A stretch of DNA of 64,000 bases. Source: Candidatus Omnitrophota bacterium (lineage in GTDB: Bacteria > Omnitrophota > Omnitrophia > Omnitrophales > JACROU01). Location of the stretch: assembly GCA_029261035.1 (NCBI GenBank), contig JAJDCD010000010.1, forward strand, positions 143,496 through 207,495. The letters run 5' to 3'. Within the stretch, counting starts at the first letter, position 1, and every line of letters starts with the position of its first letter. Below the pieces are notes generated by a model. It did no database searches. It worked only from the letters and a program-made list of their open reading frames with translations, and was not told the origin of the DNA. Positions 43,542 through 52,608 of the stretch are shown piece by piece. The position numbers and the translations under genes are program-made.

Positions 43542-44783
43542 TTATCTCTTTCCTACAATCAAAATAGAATTTTTTCCGCCGAAACCAAAAGAATTTTTCA
43601 TAATCGTTTTAATCTCTGCAGGACGAGATTTATTAGGCACGTAATCCAGATCACAGTCAGGGTCCGGAACTTCATAATTAATCGTTGGCGGCAAAATTTG
43701 TTTTTCCATCGCTAGCAACGTTGCTGCCAATTCCACACTTCCAGCTGCTCCAATCAAATGACCCACCATAGATTTCGTAGAACTCACTGGGGTGTGATAA
43801 GCTTCTTCTCCAAACACTTTTCGAATGACAGCTGTTTCTGTTTTATCATTCAAAGGGGTCGATGTTCCATGCGCATTAATATAGTCAATATCCTTTGGAG
43901 TCACTTCCGCTTCTTCTAACGCCATCTCCATCGCACGAGCCGCTTGCTCTAATGAAGGGTCTGGCGCTGTCATATGATGCGCGTCACAAGTCATCCCATG
44001 ACCTAACACTTCCGCATAAATATGTGCCCCTCTAGCTTTTGCATGTTCATATTCTTCTAAGACAAACATAGCGGATCCTTCTCCTAAAACAAATCCATCT
44101 CGGTCCATATTAAAAGGACGCGATGCTTTAGTCGGATCATCATTGCGGGTGGACATAGCGCGAGCAACACAAAAAGAAGCAAAAATAGGCGAGTACATTG
44201 TTGCCTCACTTCCCCCTGTCAAAATAACATCTTGGTGATTCAACTCAATAGCCTCAACCGCAGCGCCTAAAGCATCCGAAGCAGAAGAACAAGCTGTAGA
44301 CAAAGCGTAACTCGGACCTTTGAGCCCCAAGAACATAGAAACTTGGCTTGCACAAGCATCTGGAAAAGAAGCTAAAGCAGTAAAAGGACTAATTCTCATA
44401 GGACCTGAATCGATAAAAACATCATGTTGTTCTAGTATATAACCAATGCCACACATCGAAGTCCCAATAACAACTCCAGCCCTCTCAGGGGGCACTTGGG
44501 ATAAATCAATTTTAGAATCTTCAACGGCCATAGAGGAAGTCGCAATAGCAAAATGAGCAGTTCGATCCATACGTCGAACCAAACGCTTATGAAGATATTT
44601 CTCGGGGTCAAAATCTCTTACTTGTCCTGCCATCTGTGTTGGAAAGGGAGTTCTGTCAAAACGATCAATCGTTGTAACGCCCGATTTTCCACTTTCTATA
44701 GCATCCCAAAATACATCTTTCCCAATTCCATTAGCTGCAATAACACCTAATCCTGTAATAACAACCCGTCGTTTTTTTGACAT
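43542..44783 (-). CDS. fabF: 3-oxoacyl-ACP synthase II (FabF-type)
   Basis: The start is ATG 44783 (MSKKRRVVITG), eight bases after AAAGGA; seven upstream codons in the open frame are not needed. The 413-residue condensing enzyme has catalytic Cys in LSTACSSASD, first His in NAHGTSTPLND and second His in VGHLIGAAG, and a glycine-rich end FGFGGKN. It elongates acyl-ACP in fatty acid synthesis. The sequence is more like stand-alone KAS-family proteins than a fab-cluster gene, and no fab genes are nearby. Its 3' end abuts the REP-like repeat. Confidence 0.93.
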   Translation of the reverse strand: MSKKRRVVITGLGVIAANGIGKDVFWDAIESGKSGVTTIDRFDRTPFPTQMAGQVRDFDPEKYLHKRLVRRMDRTAHFAIATSSMAVEDSKIDLSQVPPERAGVVIGTSMCGIGYILEQHDVFIDSGPMRISPFTALASFPDACASQVSMFLGLKGPSYALSTACSSASDALGAAVEAIELNHQDVILTGGSEATMYSPIFASFCVARAMSTRNDDPTKASRPFNMDRDGFVLGEGSAMFVLEEYEHAKARGAHIYAEVLGHGMTCDAHHMTAPDPSLEQAARAMEMALEEAEVTPKDIDYINAHGTSTPLNDKTETAVIRKVFGEEAYHTPVSSTKSMVGHLIGAAGSVELAATLLAMEKQILPPTINYEVPDPDCDLDYVPNKSRPAEIKTIMKNSFGFGGKNSILIVGKR

Positions 44784-44868
44784 AGTTTCCTTTGCCCACT
44801 GCAATCTCAGTTAATTTAGTTAGATTCAAATCGAATCACTTCATTTGGAACCACTGCGTTAAGGACCT

Positions 44869-44899
44869 AGTGTGTCGGGTCTTTAGACCTGGCACACAT
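44869..44899. repeat. GTGTGTC...GGCACAC hairpin
   Basis: GTGTGtCGGGTCTttAGACCtGgCACAC forms an imperfect hairpin in the gap between the MoeB-rhodanese gene and fabF. It may be a terminator or a repeat unit. Confidence 0.4.
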
Positions 44900-44951
44900 T
44901 ACAAGCTTTACTTCCATACCTTTTTTGGCGGGCTTAATTGAATTACCTTAA

Positions 44952-46118
44952 CTAATATCGAGGGACTGTTGAATCCACCTGAAGAGACCATTCATCAATG
45001 CCACCTTCAAGGTTTTTAAGATGTTCAAAACCCTGTTCACTCAAAAATTGCACAGCTCTCATACTTCTACCACCATGATGACAATGAACAACAATCTCTT
45101 TATTTTTATATTGTTCTAATTCTGAAAAACGGGTGGATACTTCCCCTAGAGGAATTAAAATAGACCCCGGAATTTTTGCTATTTCATATTCATGAGTTTC
45201 ACGAACATCCACCAAAACAAAATCTTCTTTTTCTTCAATTTTTTTCTTTAATTGAGCTACATCAAGTACACCATAATTTATATTTTCTTCTTCGTTCACA
45301 GAAGCATCTCCTTGTTGTGGAATACCACAAAACTCTTGGTAATCAATCAATTCAGTAATTGTAGGTTTGTCGCCACATATGGGGCACTCAGGATCTTTTT
45401 TTAGTTTTAGTTCTCGAAACTTCATCGCAAGCGCATCATAAACAAGCAATCGACCCACAAGAGAGGTCCCTTGTCCCACAATCAACTTAACCGCTTCGGT
45501 TGCTTGAATCAACCCAATCGTTCCAGGGAGAATTCCCAACACACCACCTTCAGCGCAACTAGGAACCATGCCTGGCGGTGGAGGTTCTGGATATAAGCAA
45601 CGATAACAAGGGCCTTCATCTGCTTTAAAAACGGTCGCCTGTCCATCAAAACGAAAAATAGAACCATAAATATTTGTTTTGTTTAACAACACGCAAGTAT
45701 CATTAACCAAATAACGGGTTGGGAAATTATCCGTGCCATCAATCACAATATCAAAATCTTTGATGATTTCCATCGCATTTTCAGAAGTGATTTGAGTTTT
45801 AAATTTTATAATATTTGTATCTGGATTCATGGCTTTAATTCTTTTCTCAGCAGAATCCAATTTCAAATTGCCAATCTCATCATTCGTATGAAGTATTTGT
45901 CTTTGTAAGTTACTTAAATCAACCACATCAAAATCAACAATACCTAATGTTCCAACCCCTGCTGCTGCTAAATAAATTCCCAAGGGTGAGCCCAACCCTC
46001 CAGCCCCAATTAAAAGCACTTTTGCTTTTAATAATTTTTTCTGGCCTTCCAATCCAACCTCAGGAAGAATTAAGTGGCGACTATAACGTTGATATTGTTC
46101 TTGTGTCAATTCACTCAT
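44952..46118 (-). CDS. MoeB/ThiF-like adenylyltransferase fused to a rhodanese domain
   Basis: This protein of about 388 residues starts at ATG 46118 (MSELTQEQYQRYSRH) behind GAGAT. The E1-like domain (about 1-245) has the ATP loop LIGAGGLGSP, the DxxxxxNLQRQ motif (VDLSNLQRQ), two Cys-x2-Cys zinc pairs (CYRC... and CPIC), and the SCAEGGVLG segment. The C-terminal rhodanese (about 275-388) has the active-site loop HCHHGGRS. Such proteins adenylate and thiolate the C-terminus of small sulfur carriers (MoaD, ThiS) for molybdopterin, thiamine or thiolation. The carrier protein is not encoded in this window. Confidence 0.93.
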   Translation of the reverse strand: MSELTQEQYQRYSRHLILPEVGLEGQKKLLKAKVLLIGAGGLGSPLGIYLAAAGVGTLGIVDFDVVDLSNLQRQILHTNDEIGNLKLDSAEKRIKAMNPDTNIIKFKTQITSENAMEIIKDFDIVIDGTDNFPTRYLVNDTCVLLNKTNIYGSIFRFDGQATVFKADEGPCYRCLYPEPPPPGMVPSCAEGGVLGILPGTIGLIQATEAVKLIVGQGTSLVGRLLVYDALAMKFRELKLKKDPECPICGDKPTITELIDYQEFCGIPQQGDASVNEEENINYGVLDVAQLKKKIEEKEDFVLVDVRETHEYEIAKIPGSILIPLGEVSTRFSELEQYKNKEIVVHCHHGGRSMRAVQFLSEQGFEHLKNLEGGIDEWSLQVDSTVPRY

Positions 46119-46160
46119 TTCATCTCTATCTTTCTGAATATAAATTTGTCTTATAAACAC

Positions 46161-46187
46161 AAAAAACCCGTCGGAAACGGGTTTTTT
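46161..46187 (-). terminator. Strong bidirectional-type terminator after the ferredoxin gene
   Basis: AAAAAACCCGT and ACGGGTTTTTT surround a 5-nt loop, giving T-runs on both strands, 38 bp after the ferredoxin stop codon and 43 bp before the moeB-rhodanese start. Confidence 0.85.
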
Positions 46188-46225
46188 GCACATTTAAATC
46201 AATCTTTATCTGATAAAACTAAAAA

Positions 46226-46456
46226 CTACGCGCCATCATTACCAATGGCTTCAACAGGACACTCAGAAAGTGCTTGTTCGCATTGTTCTTCTTCTTCAGG
46301 AGATTCTGCTTGTTTCTTAACAAAAGAATAACCATTATCACTTCGATCAAAATTCTCTGGAGCAGTTTGACGACACAAGTCACAGTCAATACACTGAGCA
46401 TCGACATAAAACTTACCCGCTACCGTCTCTTCTACTTTATTTTCTTTATCTGCCAT
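46226..46456 (-). CDS. Small [4Fe-4S]/[3Fe-4S] ferredoxin
   Basis: This 76-residue ferredoxin is of the single-cluster type. Cys22, Cys25 and Cys28 (CIDCDLC) plus the distal Cys in SECPVEAIG form the cluster site; an additional Cys (EEQCEQA) lies between. The C-terminus is short (IGNDGA). It is acidic and Glu-rich near residues 50-58. It would carry electrons at low potential; its partner may be one of the radical SAM or Fe-S enzymes in the neighbourhood. It is followed by a strong terminator, so it is probably a single-gene transcript. Confidence 0.93.
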   Translation of the reverse strand: MADKENKVEETVAGKFYVDAQCIDCDLCRQTAPENFDRSDNGYSFVKKQAESPEEEEQCEQALSECPVEAIGNDGA

Positions 46457-46570
46457 TTTTATTAACTCCTTAATACTGTGTTGAACTTAATTTACTCATT
46501 TATTATCCTTGATTATACGGCTTTTGACAAGAGTTCTTTAGCACTAAAAGCCAAGTTATACCCTCCCCTC

Positions 46571-46918
46571 CTATTGATCATAGGTAATCCACTTATCTAC
46601 TTTCCCATCATAATCAACGTCCTTCTCAGCGCTCACTATTTTTTCTCCGCTGACCTTCGCCCACTCATCCACAGAACCATCATAATTAGTATCTGCTTCA
46701 ATACGCACCAAAGTCCCCCGATCAAAGTATTCCCAGCGATCCGGTTTTCCATCCTTGTTTTTATCACTAGCCACATTGCTAACTGTCGGAGCTGCTATCG
46801 TATCTCCAATTGTAGCCTGAATTTGATTTTTCTTACTTTCTCTTTTTTTCGCAAATGCATCAGAGGTAACTCCAATAGAAAAACAAAGAATTAGGATATA
46901 TATATAGTATCTCATCAT
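46571..46918 (-). CDS. Secreted protein with DxDxDG calcium-binding-type repeats
   Basis: This 115-residue protein has a signal peptide (YIYILILCFSIGVTSDAFA). The mature half has three repeats of about 22 residues with D-x-N/D-x-D-G-x-x-D-x-W: DKNKDGKPDRWEYF, DTNYDGSVDEWAKV and DVDYDGKVDKWITY. This matches the calcium-binding loop of EF-hand-like and thrombospondin type-3-like repeats. It is probably an exported Ca2+-binding protein; the partner is unknown. It stands alone between ferredoxin and the aldo/keto reductase. No other family features were recognised. Confidence 0.8.
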   Translation of the reverse strand: MMRYYIYILILCFSIGVTSDAFAKKRESKKNQIQATIGDTIAAPTVSNVASDKNKDGKPDRWEYFDRGTLVRIEADTNYDGSVDEWAKVSGEKIVSAEKDVDYDGKVDKWITYDQ

Positions 46919-46950
46919 ACTTTTCTCCTTTAAATTGTTAGGCTTACTTT

Positions 46951-47919
46951 TTATTTCTTTTTCTCAAAAAAGCCTTGTTTAAAGATATCGTTTGTTTCGT
47001 ACAATTCCTGAAGCTCCTTAAATATTTCTATTGAGACCGGGTTGTTCTCAGAAGCTAAAAGATTCATCGCTACCTGTTCGGACGTTTTTGCTCCTGGAAT
47101 AACTACAGAAACTGGTTTCTGTCTTAGAACAAACCCTAAACTAAAAGGGATTGGCTCCGTTTTTAATTTTTCATATCTAGTCTTTAAAACTTCTACCTTT
47201 TTAAGAATTAACTCGATTTTTTCTTTAGACCAACGCCTCCGATGATCATTTTTTGGAAACTCCACTTCTTTCGTATATTTACCTGTCAGCATTCCACACT
47301 CTAAAGGCTCTCTGGCAATAACCCCTATTTTCTTTTCTTCTGCAAAAGATAAAAAATTCTCTCCAACTCTCTGATCAACTAAGTTGTATATACATTGGAC
47401 GGTATCCATCACACCCGTATTCACCCAAGCTTCCCCTTGCCATGGAACAAAAATAGAGACACCAATAAAACGGATTTTTCCCTCTTTCTGAGCTAATAGT
47501 AATTGGGATAATAGGGCTTCAAAATTCTCCAACAAAGAATCAGGTGGGTTATGAAGTTGATAAACATCGATATAGTCAGTATTCAAACGCTTCAAACTAG
47601 AATGGATTGCTTCCTTAATATAACTAGGGTCATAATTCGAGCGAACGGCTCCTTGAGTAAAGTCCCAACCTCCCTTAGTCGCAAGAACAACTTGGCCTCG
47701 CTTCCCTTTAAGCGCTGTCCCAACAAGCTCTTCGCTTTTACCAAAACCATAAATGTCTGCTGTATCAATAAAATTGACGCCCTGATCCAGAGCAAAGGAA
47801 AGTGCTTTCAAAGACTCGGAATCTGAAGTGGCACCGTAGCTATTCCCACTAATGCCCCATGATCCGAAACCAATTTCCGAAACGTTAAGCTGAGTTCTTC
47901 CTAAAATTCTATATTTCAT
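46951..47919 (-). CDS. Aldo/keto reductase
   Basis: This 322-residue (beta/alpha)8 NADPH-dependent oxidoreductase has GFGSWGISGNSYG at the start, catalytic Asp and Tyr in NFIDTADIYGFGKSEELVG, Lys in VLATKGG and His in YQLHNP. IPGAKTSEQV binds the cofactor phosphate. It is of the general AKR type that also includes perakine/auxin-induced-protein-like enzymes. The substrate is not known. It lies 31 bp downstream of the SufS-like desulfurase in the same direction, so perhaps it is part of the csd-thiF-cofH transcript. Confidence 0.92.
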   Translation of the reverse strand: MKYRILGRTQLNVSEIGFGSWGISGNSYGATSDSESLKALSFALDQGVNFIDTADIYGFGKSEELVGTALKGKRGQVVLATKGGWDFTQGAVRSNYDPSYIKEAIHSSLKRLNTDYIDVYQLHNPPDSLLENFEALLSQLLLAQKEGKIRFIGVSIFVPWQGEAWVNTGVMDTVQCIYNLVDQRVGENFLSFAEEKKIGVIAREPLECGMLTGKYTKEVEFPKNDHRRRWSKEKIELILKKVEVLKTRYEKLKTEPIPFSLGFVLRQKPVSVVIPGAKTSEQVAMNLLASENNPVSIEIFKELQELYETNDIFKQGFFEKKK

Positions 47920-47950
47920 GAGTAGAGGTGCGAAACAACCTTAGACTTGT

Positions 47951-49105
47951 TTATTCTTGTTTCGTTAACTGTCGTAGAGCATTGAGCAAAGATTCAATAT
48001 CTTTTTCAGAATTAAAAAAACCTGGGCTAACACGAATGGTTCCTGTAGGAAACGTTCCCAAAAACTCATGGCACAAAGGGGCGCAATGAATTCCAGAACG
48101 AAGTGCTAAATTAAAAGATTGATCCAAAATAATTCCAACATCTGCAGGATCTAAACCTTCAAGAACAAAAGAAAGAGTTGCTGTGCTCTGCTTTACAGAA
48201 TCTAGCCCAAACGTTTTAACCCCTTTAATGGACTTAAGACCTTCCCTCAGTTGTTTCATTAATTTAAATTCATGATCTCGAATAACATCAATTCCCGTGT
48301 CATAAACAAACTTCAAACCTTCCGCTAAGCCAACAATACCAACGGTATTAGGCGTTCCTCCTTCTAAAACAAAGGGAAAGTCTTCAGGGTGAGTCGGGTT
48401 TTCGGAGCCCATCCCCGTTCCCCCTTCACGCCATGGAGTAATCTCTTCAACTCGCTTACCCACATAAAGGCCTCCTGTGCCCGTAGGCCCCAACAAAGAT
48501 TTATGTCCTGGAAAAGCGAGTAAATCGATAAAATCTGTTTCAACATCAATAGGAAAAACACCAATTGTTTGAGCTCCATCAACTAGAAAAAGAGCTCCTC
48601 GTTCACGAACAATTTTTCCGATTTCACAAATAGGCTGTAAGGTTCCGGTAACATTAGAAGCATGGGTTAAAGCAACCAGTCGAGTTTTATGTGTAAAAGC
48701 CTTTCCAATATCCTCTGGATTAATCACACAGTCCTTATTAGGTTTTACTTTTGTCAATGTAATCACACCATCTTCTTCAAGGCTATGAAGCGGTCTCAAA
48801 ACAGAATTATGCTCCAATACAGACGTGATAACATGGTCTCCTTTTTTTAGAATTCCCTTCATACCCATATTCAATGCATCCGTACAATTTAAAGCAAAAG
48901 CAATACGTGAGGCATCTTGAGCTCCGATAAATTTCGCAATTAACGCACGCGCGCTTTCCACAGAAGCTTCTGCCTCAACAGACATACGATGTCCCGATCT
49001 TCCAGGATTAGCTGCTTCTTCTCTTAAAAACTTTTCCATACGCTCATACACGCGCGCAGGTTTTGGAAATGATGTTGCTGCATTATCTAAATAGGTAACA
49101 CTCAT
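47951..49105 (-). CDS. Cysteine desulfurase-like class V aminotransferase (SufS/CsdA type)
   Basis: The start is ATG 49105 (MSVTYLDNAATSFPKP), preceded by AAAGGAA; the 30 codons upstream fall in a repeat. The 384-residue PLP protein has YLDNAATSFPKP, the PLP-lysine region in LLAFPGHKSLLGPTGTGGLYVG and the active-site Cys region SGIHCAPLCHE. This is the group often annotated as cysteine desulfurase family protein, distinct from IscS at 56.8 kb. It lies downstream of thiF and cofH on the same strand and could supply sulfur in that pathway. Substrate is not proven. Confidence 0.88.
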   Translation of the reverse strand: MSVTYLDNAATSFPKPARVYERMEKFLREEAANPGRSGHRMSVEAEASVESARALIAKFIGAQDASRIAFALNCTDALNMGMKGILKKGDHVITSVLEHNSVLRPLHSLEEDGVITLTKVKPNKDCVINPEDIGKAFTHKTRLVALTHASNVTGTLQPICEIGKIVRERGALFLVDGAQTIGVFPIDVETDFIDLLAFPGHKSLLGPTGTGGLYVGKRVEEITPWREGGTGMGSENPTHPEDFPFVLEGGTPNTVGIVGLAEGLKFVYDTGIDVIRDHEFKLMKQLREGLKSIKGVKTFGLDSVKQSTATLSFVLEGLDPADVGIILDQSFNLALRSGIHCAPLCHEFLGTFPTGTIRVSPGFFNSEKDIESLLNALRQLTKQE

Positions 49106-49122
49106 GATTCTTCCTTTTTTAA

Positions 49123-49187
49123 TAGTGTTTAGCGTAGAGCGTTTAACCCTCACCCCAGCCCTCTCCCTGTTAGGTAGAGGAAAACCC
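49123..49187. repeat. TAGCG/GAGAGGG-type repeat (family C, partial)
   Basis: AGTGTTTAGCGTAGAGCGTT followed by a CCCTCACCCCAGCC / CTCTCCCTGTTAGG core. It occupies the gap between thiF and the desulfurase gene, ending at the latter's ribosome site. Confidence 0.65.
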
Positions 49188-49194
49188 TTGGTCA

Positions 49195-50238
49195 TTAAAC
49201 ACTGATATATTTTGAGTAGATCGATTTAGCTCGGGAAATATCATTTGTTCCCTTAATAATCGCTCTTCCATCTAAAAATAAAGTTAATTCGTAATCTTTT
49301 CCCGATTCATTAAAGTCACACTTTAACAAAAAAGCATTCGATGTAACTTTTCCAATGTGCTCTAATTTTTCTGCAATAATTTTAAAATCAATTTTCAATT
49401 GATCATCCCGACTGATTTGAACCGCATTACGGCCACACAATGTGCTGGTCCGCATTCCTTTGTCACCAGACAAGTATTCAAATTTCTCTTTTTGACATAC
49501 GGGGCATTCCGGATCAATTTCTTGTTTCGTTCCAAAAACCTGAGAGCGTTTTTCCCACACATTATAGCTATAAAGCCCTTCCGTGGTCTGCTCTATTTGC
49601 CCAGATAAAATTTTAATCGCTTCCATCGATTGTAACGAAGAAACAATATTTACAATAGGCGACAAAATTCCTGCCGTATCACAAGTAGGCGTTAATTCAG
49701 GTGGTGGGGCTGACTGAAAATAACAAGAAAGACACGGGGTCTTCTTAGGGATCACAACCATAGTTAAACCTTGATCCCCCACACAACCTCCATAAATCCA
49801 TGGGATATTATGTTTTACACAAGCTTCATTAATCGTATACCGAACATCAAAATTATCTGTTCCGTCTAAAACCAAGTCGCGGCCTTTAACCAAATTTTCA
49901 ATGTTAGAATAATTAGCATCTGCAACAATGGCTTCTATATTTGCTTGGCTATTTATTTTCTCCAGCTTCTGCTTTGCAGCAATAGCTTTGGGTAAATTAT
50001 TTTCAACATCTTCCTCATTAAAAAGTACCTGGCGTTGAAGATTATTTAATTCCACAAAATCACGATCAACAATCGTTAAGTTTTCTACACCACAACGAAC
50101 CAAAGTATTAGCAATCACAGTTCCCAGAGCTCCGCAACCAATCAAAGTAACTTTACTCGACGAAATCTTTCGCTGCCTCTCTTCTCCAATTTTAGGAAAA
50201 AGATACTGACGTTGGTATCGGGAAATATCTTTACTCAA
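49195..50238 (-). CDS. ThiF/MoeB/HesA-family adenylyltransferase with C-terminal extension
   Basis: This 347-residue protein starts at TTG 50238, overlapping the cofH stop by 8 bp, with AGAGGACAAG as ribosome site. The E1-like part (about 1-240) has the ATP motif LIGCGALGTV, NNLQRQVLF, a CxxC zinc pair (CLSC, CPVC) and the PTCDTAGIL segment. The last 100 residues (about 250-347) are an extension ending ...DGRAIIKGTND...YSKYI, found in some ThiF-type proteins that serve thiamine or other sulfur-carrier pathways. There is no rhodanese domain. Overlap with cofH shows co-translation; what sulfur carrier it activates is unknown. Confidence 0.9.
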   Translation of the reverse strand: MSKDISRYQRQYLFPKIGEERQRKISSSKVTLIGCGALGTVIANTLVRCGVENLTIVDRDFVELNNLQRQVLFNEEDVENNLPKAIAAKQKLEKINSQANIEAIVADANYSNIENLVKGRDLVLDGTDNFDVRYTINEACVKHNIPWIYGGCVGDQGLTMVVIPKKTPCLSCYFQSAPPPELTPTCDTAGILSPIVNIVSSLQSMEAIKILSGQIEQTTEGLYSYNVWEKRSQVFGTKQEIDPECPVCQKEKFEYLSGDKGMRTSTLCGRNAVQISRDDQLKIDFKIIAEKLEHIGKVTSNAFLLKCDFNESGKDYELTLFLDGRAIIKGTNDISRAKSIYSKYISV

Positions 50239-51370
50239 TTTCTTGTCCTCTTACAGCAGAGGTCAAAAGATGCGACTCTTCTGACTTCTGAAAAGAATAT
50301 ACGGTATCCCTTTGAATGGGCACTTTTCCAATTTTCTCTATTCGTTGTTCAAACGCATCCACGCTCACATATTCCCCATGAGTTCCACCCGCATTACGCG
50401 TAATAGTTTCAGAATAAAGCGTTCCTCCCACATCATTCGCACCACATTGTAAAGACTGAATTGCAAAGTCCAGTCCCATCTTCACCCAACTAGTCTGAAT
50501 GTTTCGAATTGTATTCTGAAAATAAATTCTAGAAACAGCAAGCATTCTCAGCTGTAAACTCGATCGATCTTGCTCGATGCCTTTACGTTCTAAAACACGT
50601 CCTAAAGGCGCATTGTCTGGCATAAAAAGAAGCGGGATAAACTCTGTAATCATTCCGGTCTCTTTCTGCAAGTCTCTTATCCTATTTAAATGCCTCACCC
50701 AATGCTTGGGTTCCTCAATATGGCCAAATAAAATGGTGCTTGTCGAATGAAGCCCTAATTCATGGCCACATTTAATAATCTCGATCCAAGTATCACTATT
50801 AATTTTCGTAGGGCACACTTTTGCTCTGATTTCATCATCTAAAATTTCCGCCGCCGTTCCACACATGGAATCCATTCCAGATTGAATAGAGTCTGCTATA
50901 ACCTCTCGATAACTTTTTCCTGTCTTCTCAGAATAATAAGCAATTTCTTCTGGAGAAAAAGCATGACAATGAATTTCACGGTCATAATCTTTAACTGCCC
51001 TCAGCAAGGATAATGCTTTTTCCAAAGGAACCCGATCTGTAAGTCCGCCTTGATAGGTAATCTCAGTAATACCTTTACCCCGTACCTTCTCTACAATTCC
51101 TTCTTCCGATAAAACAAAAGCGTCTTCCTCATTCCCGTTTCGTCTAAAAGCACAAAAAGTACAATGCAACTCACACACATTAGTAAAATTGATATTCATA
51201 TTATGAACAAAGCTAACCACATTCCCATTTTGCTCTTCATTAATATAGTTCGCTAAATCAAAAACATCCTGAAGCAGTTCCTTATCTTCAATTTCAAAAA
51301 GATAAAGAGCTTCCTCATTTGTGATGTCTTGATGATTTAAAACTTTACGTTTAATTTCCGGGAACATCAT
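50231..51370 (-). CDS. cofH: CofH-like radical SAM enzyme (FO synthase subunit 2 family)
   Basis: This 379-residue enzyme has the cluster motif CELHCTFCAF (C-x3-C-x2-C) near residue 68. The rest matches CofH rather than MqnE or MqnC: TAAEILDDEIRAKVCP, the FGHIEEPKHWVRHL stretch, NIQTSWVKMG, CGANDVGGTLYSE and GGTHGEYVS with a C-terminal VPIQRDTVY. CofH joins tyrosine to the ribityl-uracil precursor to make FO, the chromophore of coenzyme F420. Its usual partner cofG is not here. The start ATG follows AAGGAA, with the second ATG at residue 2. Downstream, thiF overlaps it. Function may be in F420 or another tyrosine-derived cofactor. Confidence 0.88.
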   Translation of the reverse strand: MMFPEIKRKVLNHQDITNEEALYLFEIEDKELLQDVFDLANYINEEQNGNVVSFVHNMNINFTNVCELHCTFCAFRRNGNEEDAFVLSEEGIVEKVRGKGITEITYQGGLTDRVPLEKALSLLRAVKDYDREIHCHAFSPEEIAYYSEKTGKSYREVIADSIQSGMDSMCGTAAEILDDEIRAKVCPTKINSDTWIEIIKCGHELGLHSTSTILFGHIEEPKHWVRHLNRIRDLQKETGMITEFIPLLFMPDNAPLGRVLERKGIEQDRSSLQLRMLAVSRIYFQNTIRNIQTSWVKMGLDFAIQSLQCGANDVGGTLYSETITRNAGGTHGEYVSVDAFEQRIEKIGKVPIQRDTVYSFQKSEESHLLTSAVRGQEIE

Positions 51371-51401
51371 TTTTCCTTATTTAACAAAATAACATTTTTT
51401 C

Positions 51402-51511
51402 GTCATTGCGAGGCGTTCAACAAAAAGAGTCGCGGCAATCTCAGGAAGAAGAGAAAATCTTATTTAGTCCGAGATTGCTTCGGCTCGTTCTACTTAAGGC
51501 CTCGCAATGAC
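51402..51511. repeat. REP-like palindromic repeat (family A, copy 3)
   Basis: CGTCATTGCGAGGCG...GAGTCGCGGCAATCTC is mirrored by GAGATTGCTTCGGCTC...CCTCGCAATGACG. It separates nadA from cofH. Confidence 0.85.
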
Positions 51512-51516
51512 GAACT

Positions 51517-52587
51517 CTAACAAATGGAGAACATTTTTTCTAACGCGGCAATGGAATCTTTTTTAACTTCATCTTTAACAAATACTTCATTCACATTACC
51601 CAAATGATCTAAAGTGAAAAGTAAATTCTTTAGATTAATCTTAAACATATTAGGGCACAAAGAACGATCTAGTTCGATAATCTTCTTATCTGGATTTCGA
51701 ATAGCGGTATTTCTTACATGGTTAATTTCCGTGCCAATAATAATGGTGGCTCCCGGCTCGGCCTGAGCTACAAAATCATTAATAAACTTGGTGCTTCCTG
51801 CATAATCCGCTTCACGAACTACAGGCTCTGGACACTCAGGATGAACAACGATCGAAGCCTCTGGATAACGTTGTCTCATATCTTGAACCATTTTTGGAGT
51901 AAAGTGCGTATGCACATGGCAAAAACCTTTCCATAACAAAACAGTGGAATCTTTAATTTTCTCTACAGACAGACCTCCGTTTTCTTGGTATGGATCAAAA
52001 ATATTTAATTTCTCTCGAGGCACACCTAACTTCAAAGCAGTGTTATGAGCTAAATGTTGATCGGGCATAAAAAAGATTTTCTTACCTTGATTGAAATAAT
52101 GAGTAAAGACCTTGTCACAGTTAGAAGAAGTAACCGTGGTCCCCCCATATTTTCCGCAGAGTGCTTTAATTAAAACGGTAGAATTAATATAAGCAACCGG
52201 AACAATATTTTCTTCACCCACAATCTTAGACACTTCTTCCCATGCTGTTTCCGCTTGATCAATTTCCGCAAAATCAGACAACGGGCATCCTGCTAAATGA
52301 TTGGGTAAATATACTTTTTGATTCTCACTTGCCAACACTCGACTTGTTTGAGCCATAAAATGAACACCGCAAAATACAATATGTTTCGCATCCTTATTCT
52401 CTTTACCCTTTTGGGCCATAGCAAGAGAATCTCCTGTAAAATCAGCCAACTCCGTAATCTCATAACGCTGATAGTTATGAGCTAGAATGAGCAGATCTTT
52501 TCCAAGCTCTTTTTTATGCGCTTTAATTCGCTCAATAGCTTCTTCATCGGTTAAGTTTTGAATATCTTCATTTACAAGAGTAACCAC
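51517..52587 (-). CDS. nadA: Quinolinate synthase A
   Basis: This 356-residue [4Fe-4S] enzyme condenses iminoaspartate with dihydroxyacetone phosphate for NAD synthesis. The start is GTG 52587 after AGGAGG. LILAHNYQR near residue 35 is the family signature; cluster Cys residues are in FCGVHFMAQ, ECPEPV and LCPNM. Residues VHTHFT and GTEINHV bind substrate. The usual partners nadB and nadC are not in the window. It lies downstream of thiC on the same strand, 128 bp away with a repeat between, in a run of cofactor genes. Confidence 0.95.
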   Translation of the reverse strand: MVTLVNEDIQNLTDEEAIERIKAHKKELGKDLLILAHNYQRYEITELADFTGDSLAMAQKGKENKDAKHIVFCGVHFMAQTSRVLASENQKVYLPNHLAGCPLSDFAEIDQAETAWEEVSKIVGEENIVPVAYINSTVLIKALCGKYGGTTVTSSNCDKVFTHYFNQGKKIFFMPDQHLAHNTALKLGVPREKLNIFDPYQENGGLSVEKIKDSTVLLWKGFCHVHTHFTPKMVQDMRQRYPEASIVVHPECPEPVVREADYAGSTKFINDFVAQAEPGATIIIGTEINHVRNTAIRNPDKKIIELDRSLCPNMFKINLKNLLFTLDHLGNVNEVFVKDEVKKDSIAALEKMFSIC

Positions 52588-52608
52588 AATTTCCTCCTAC
52601 ACGGGAAT

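Noticed and set aside
46219-46407. Two frames overlapping the ferredoxin gene
   Set aside because: The ferredoxin frame keeps all Cys and a ribosome site; the others are shadows.
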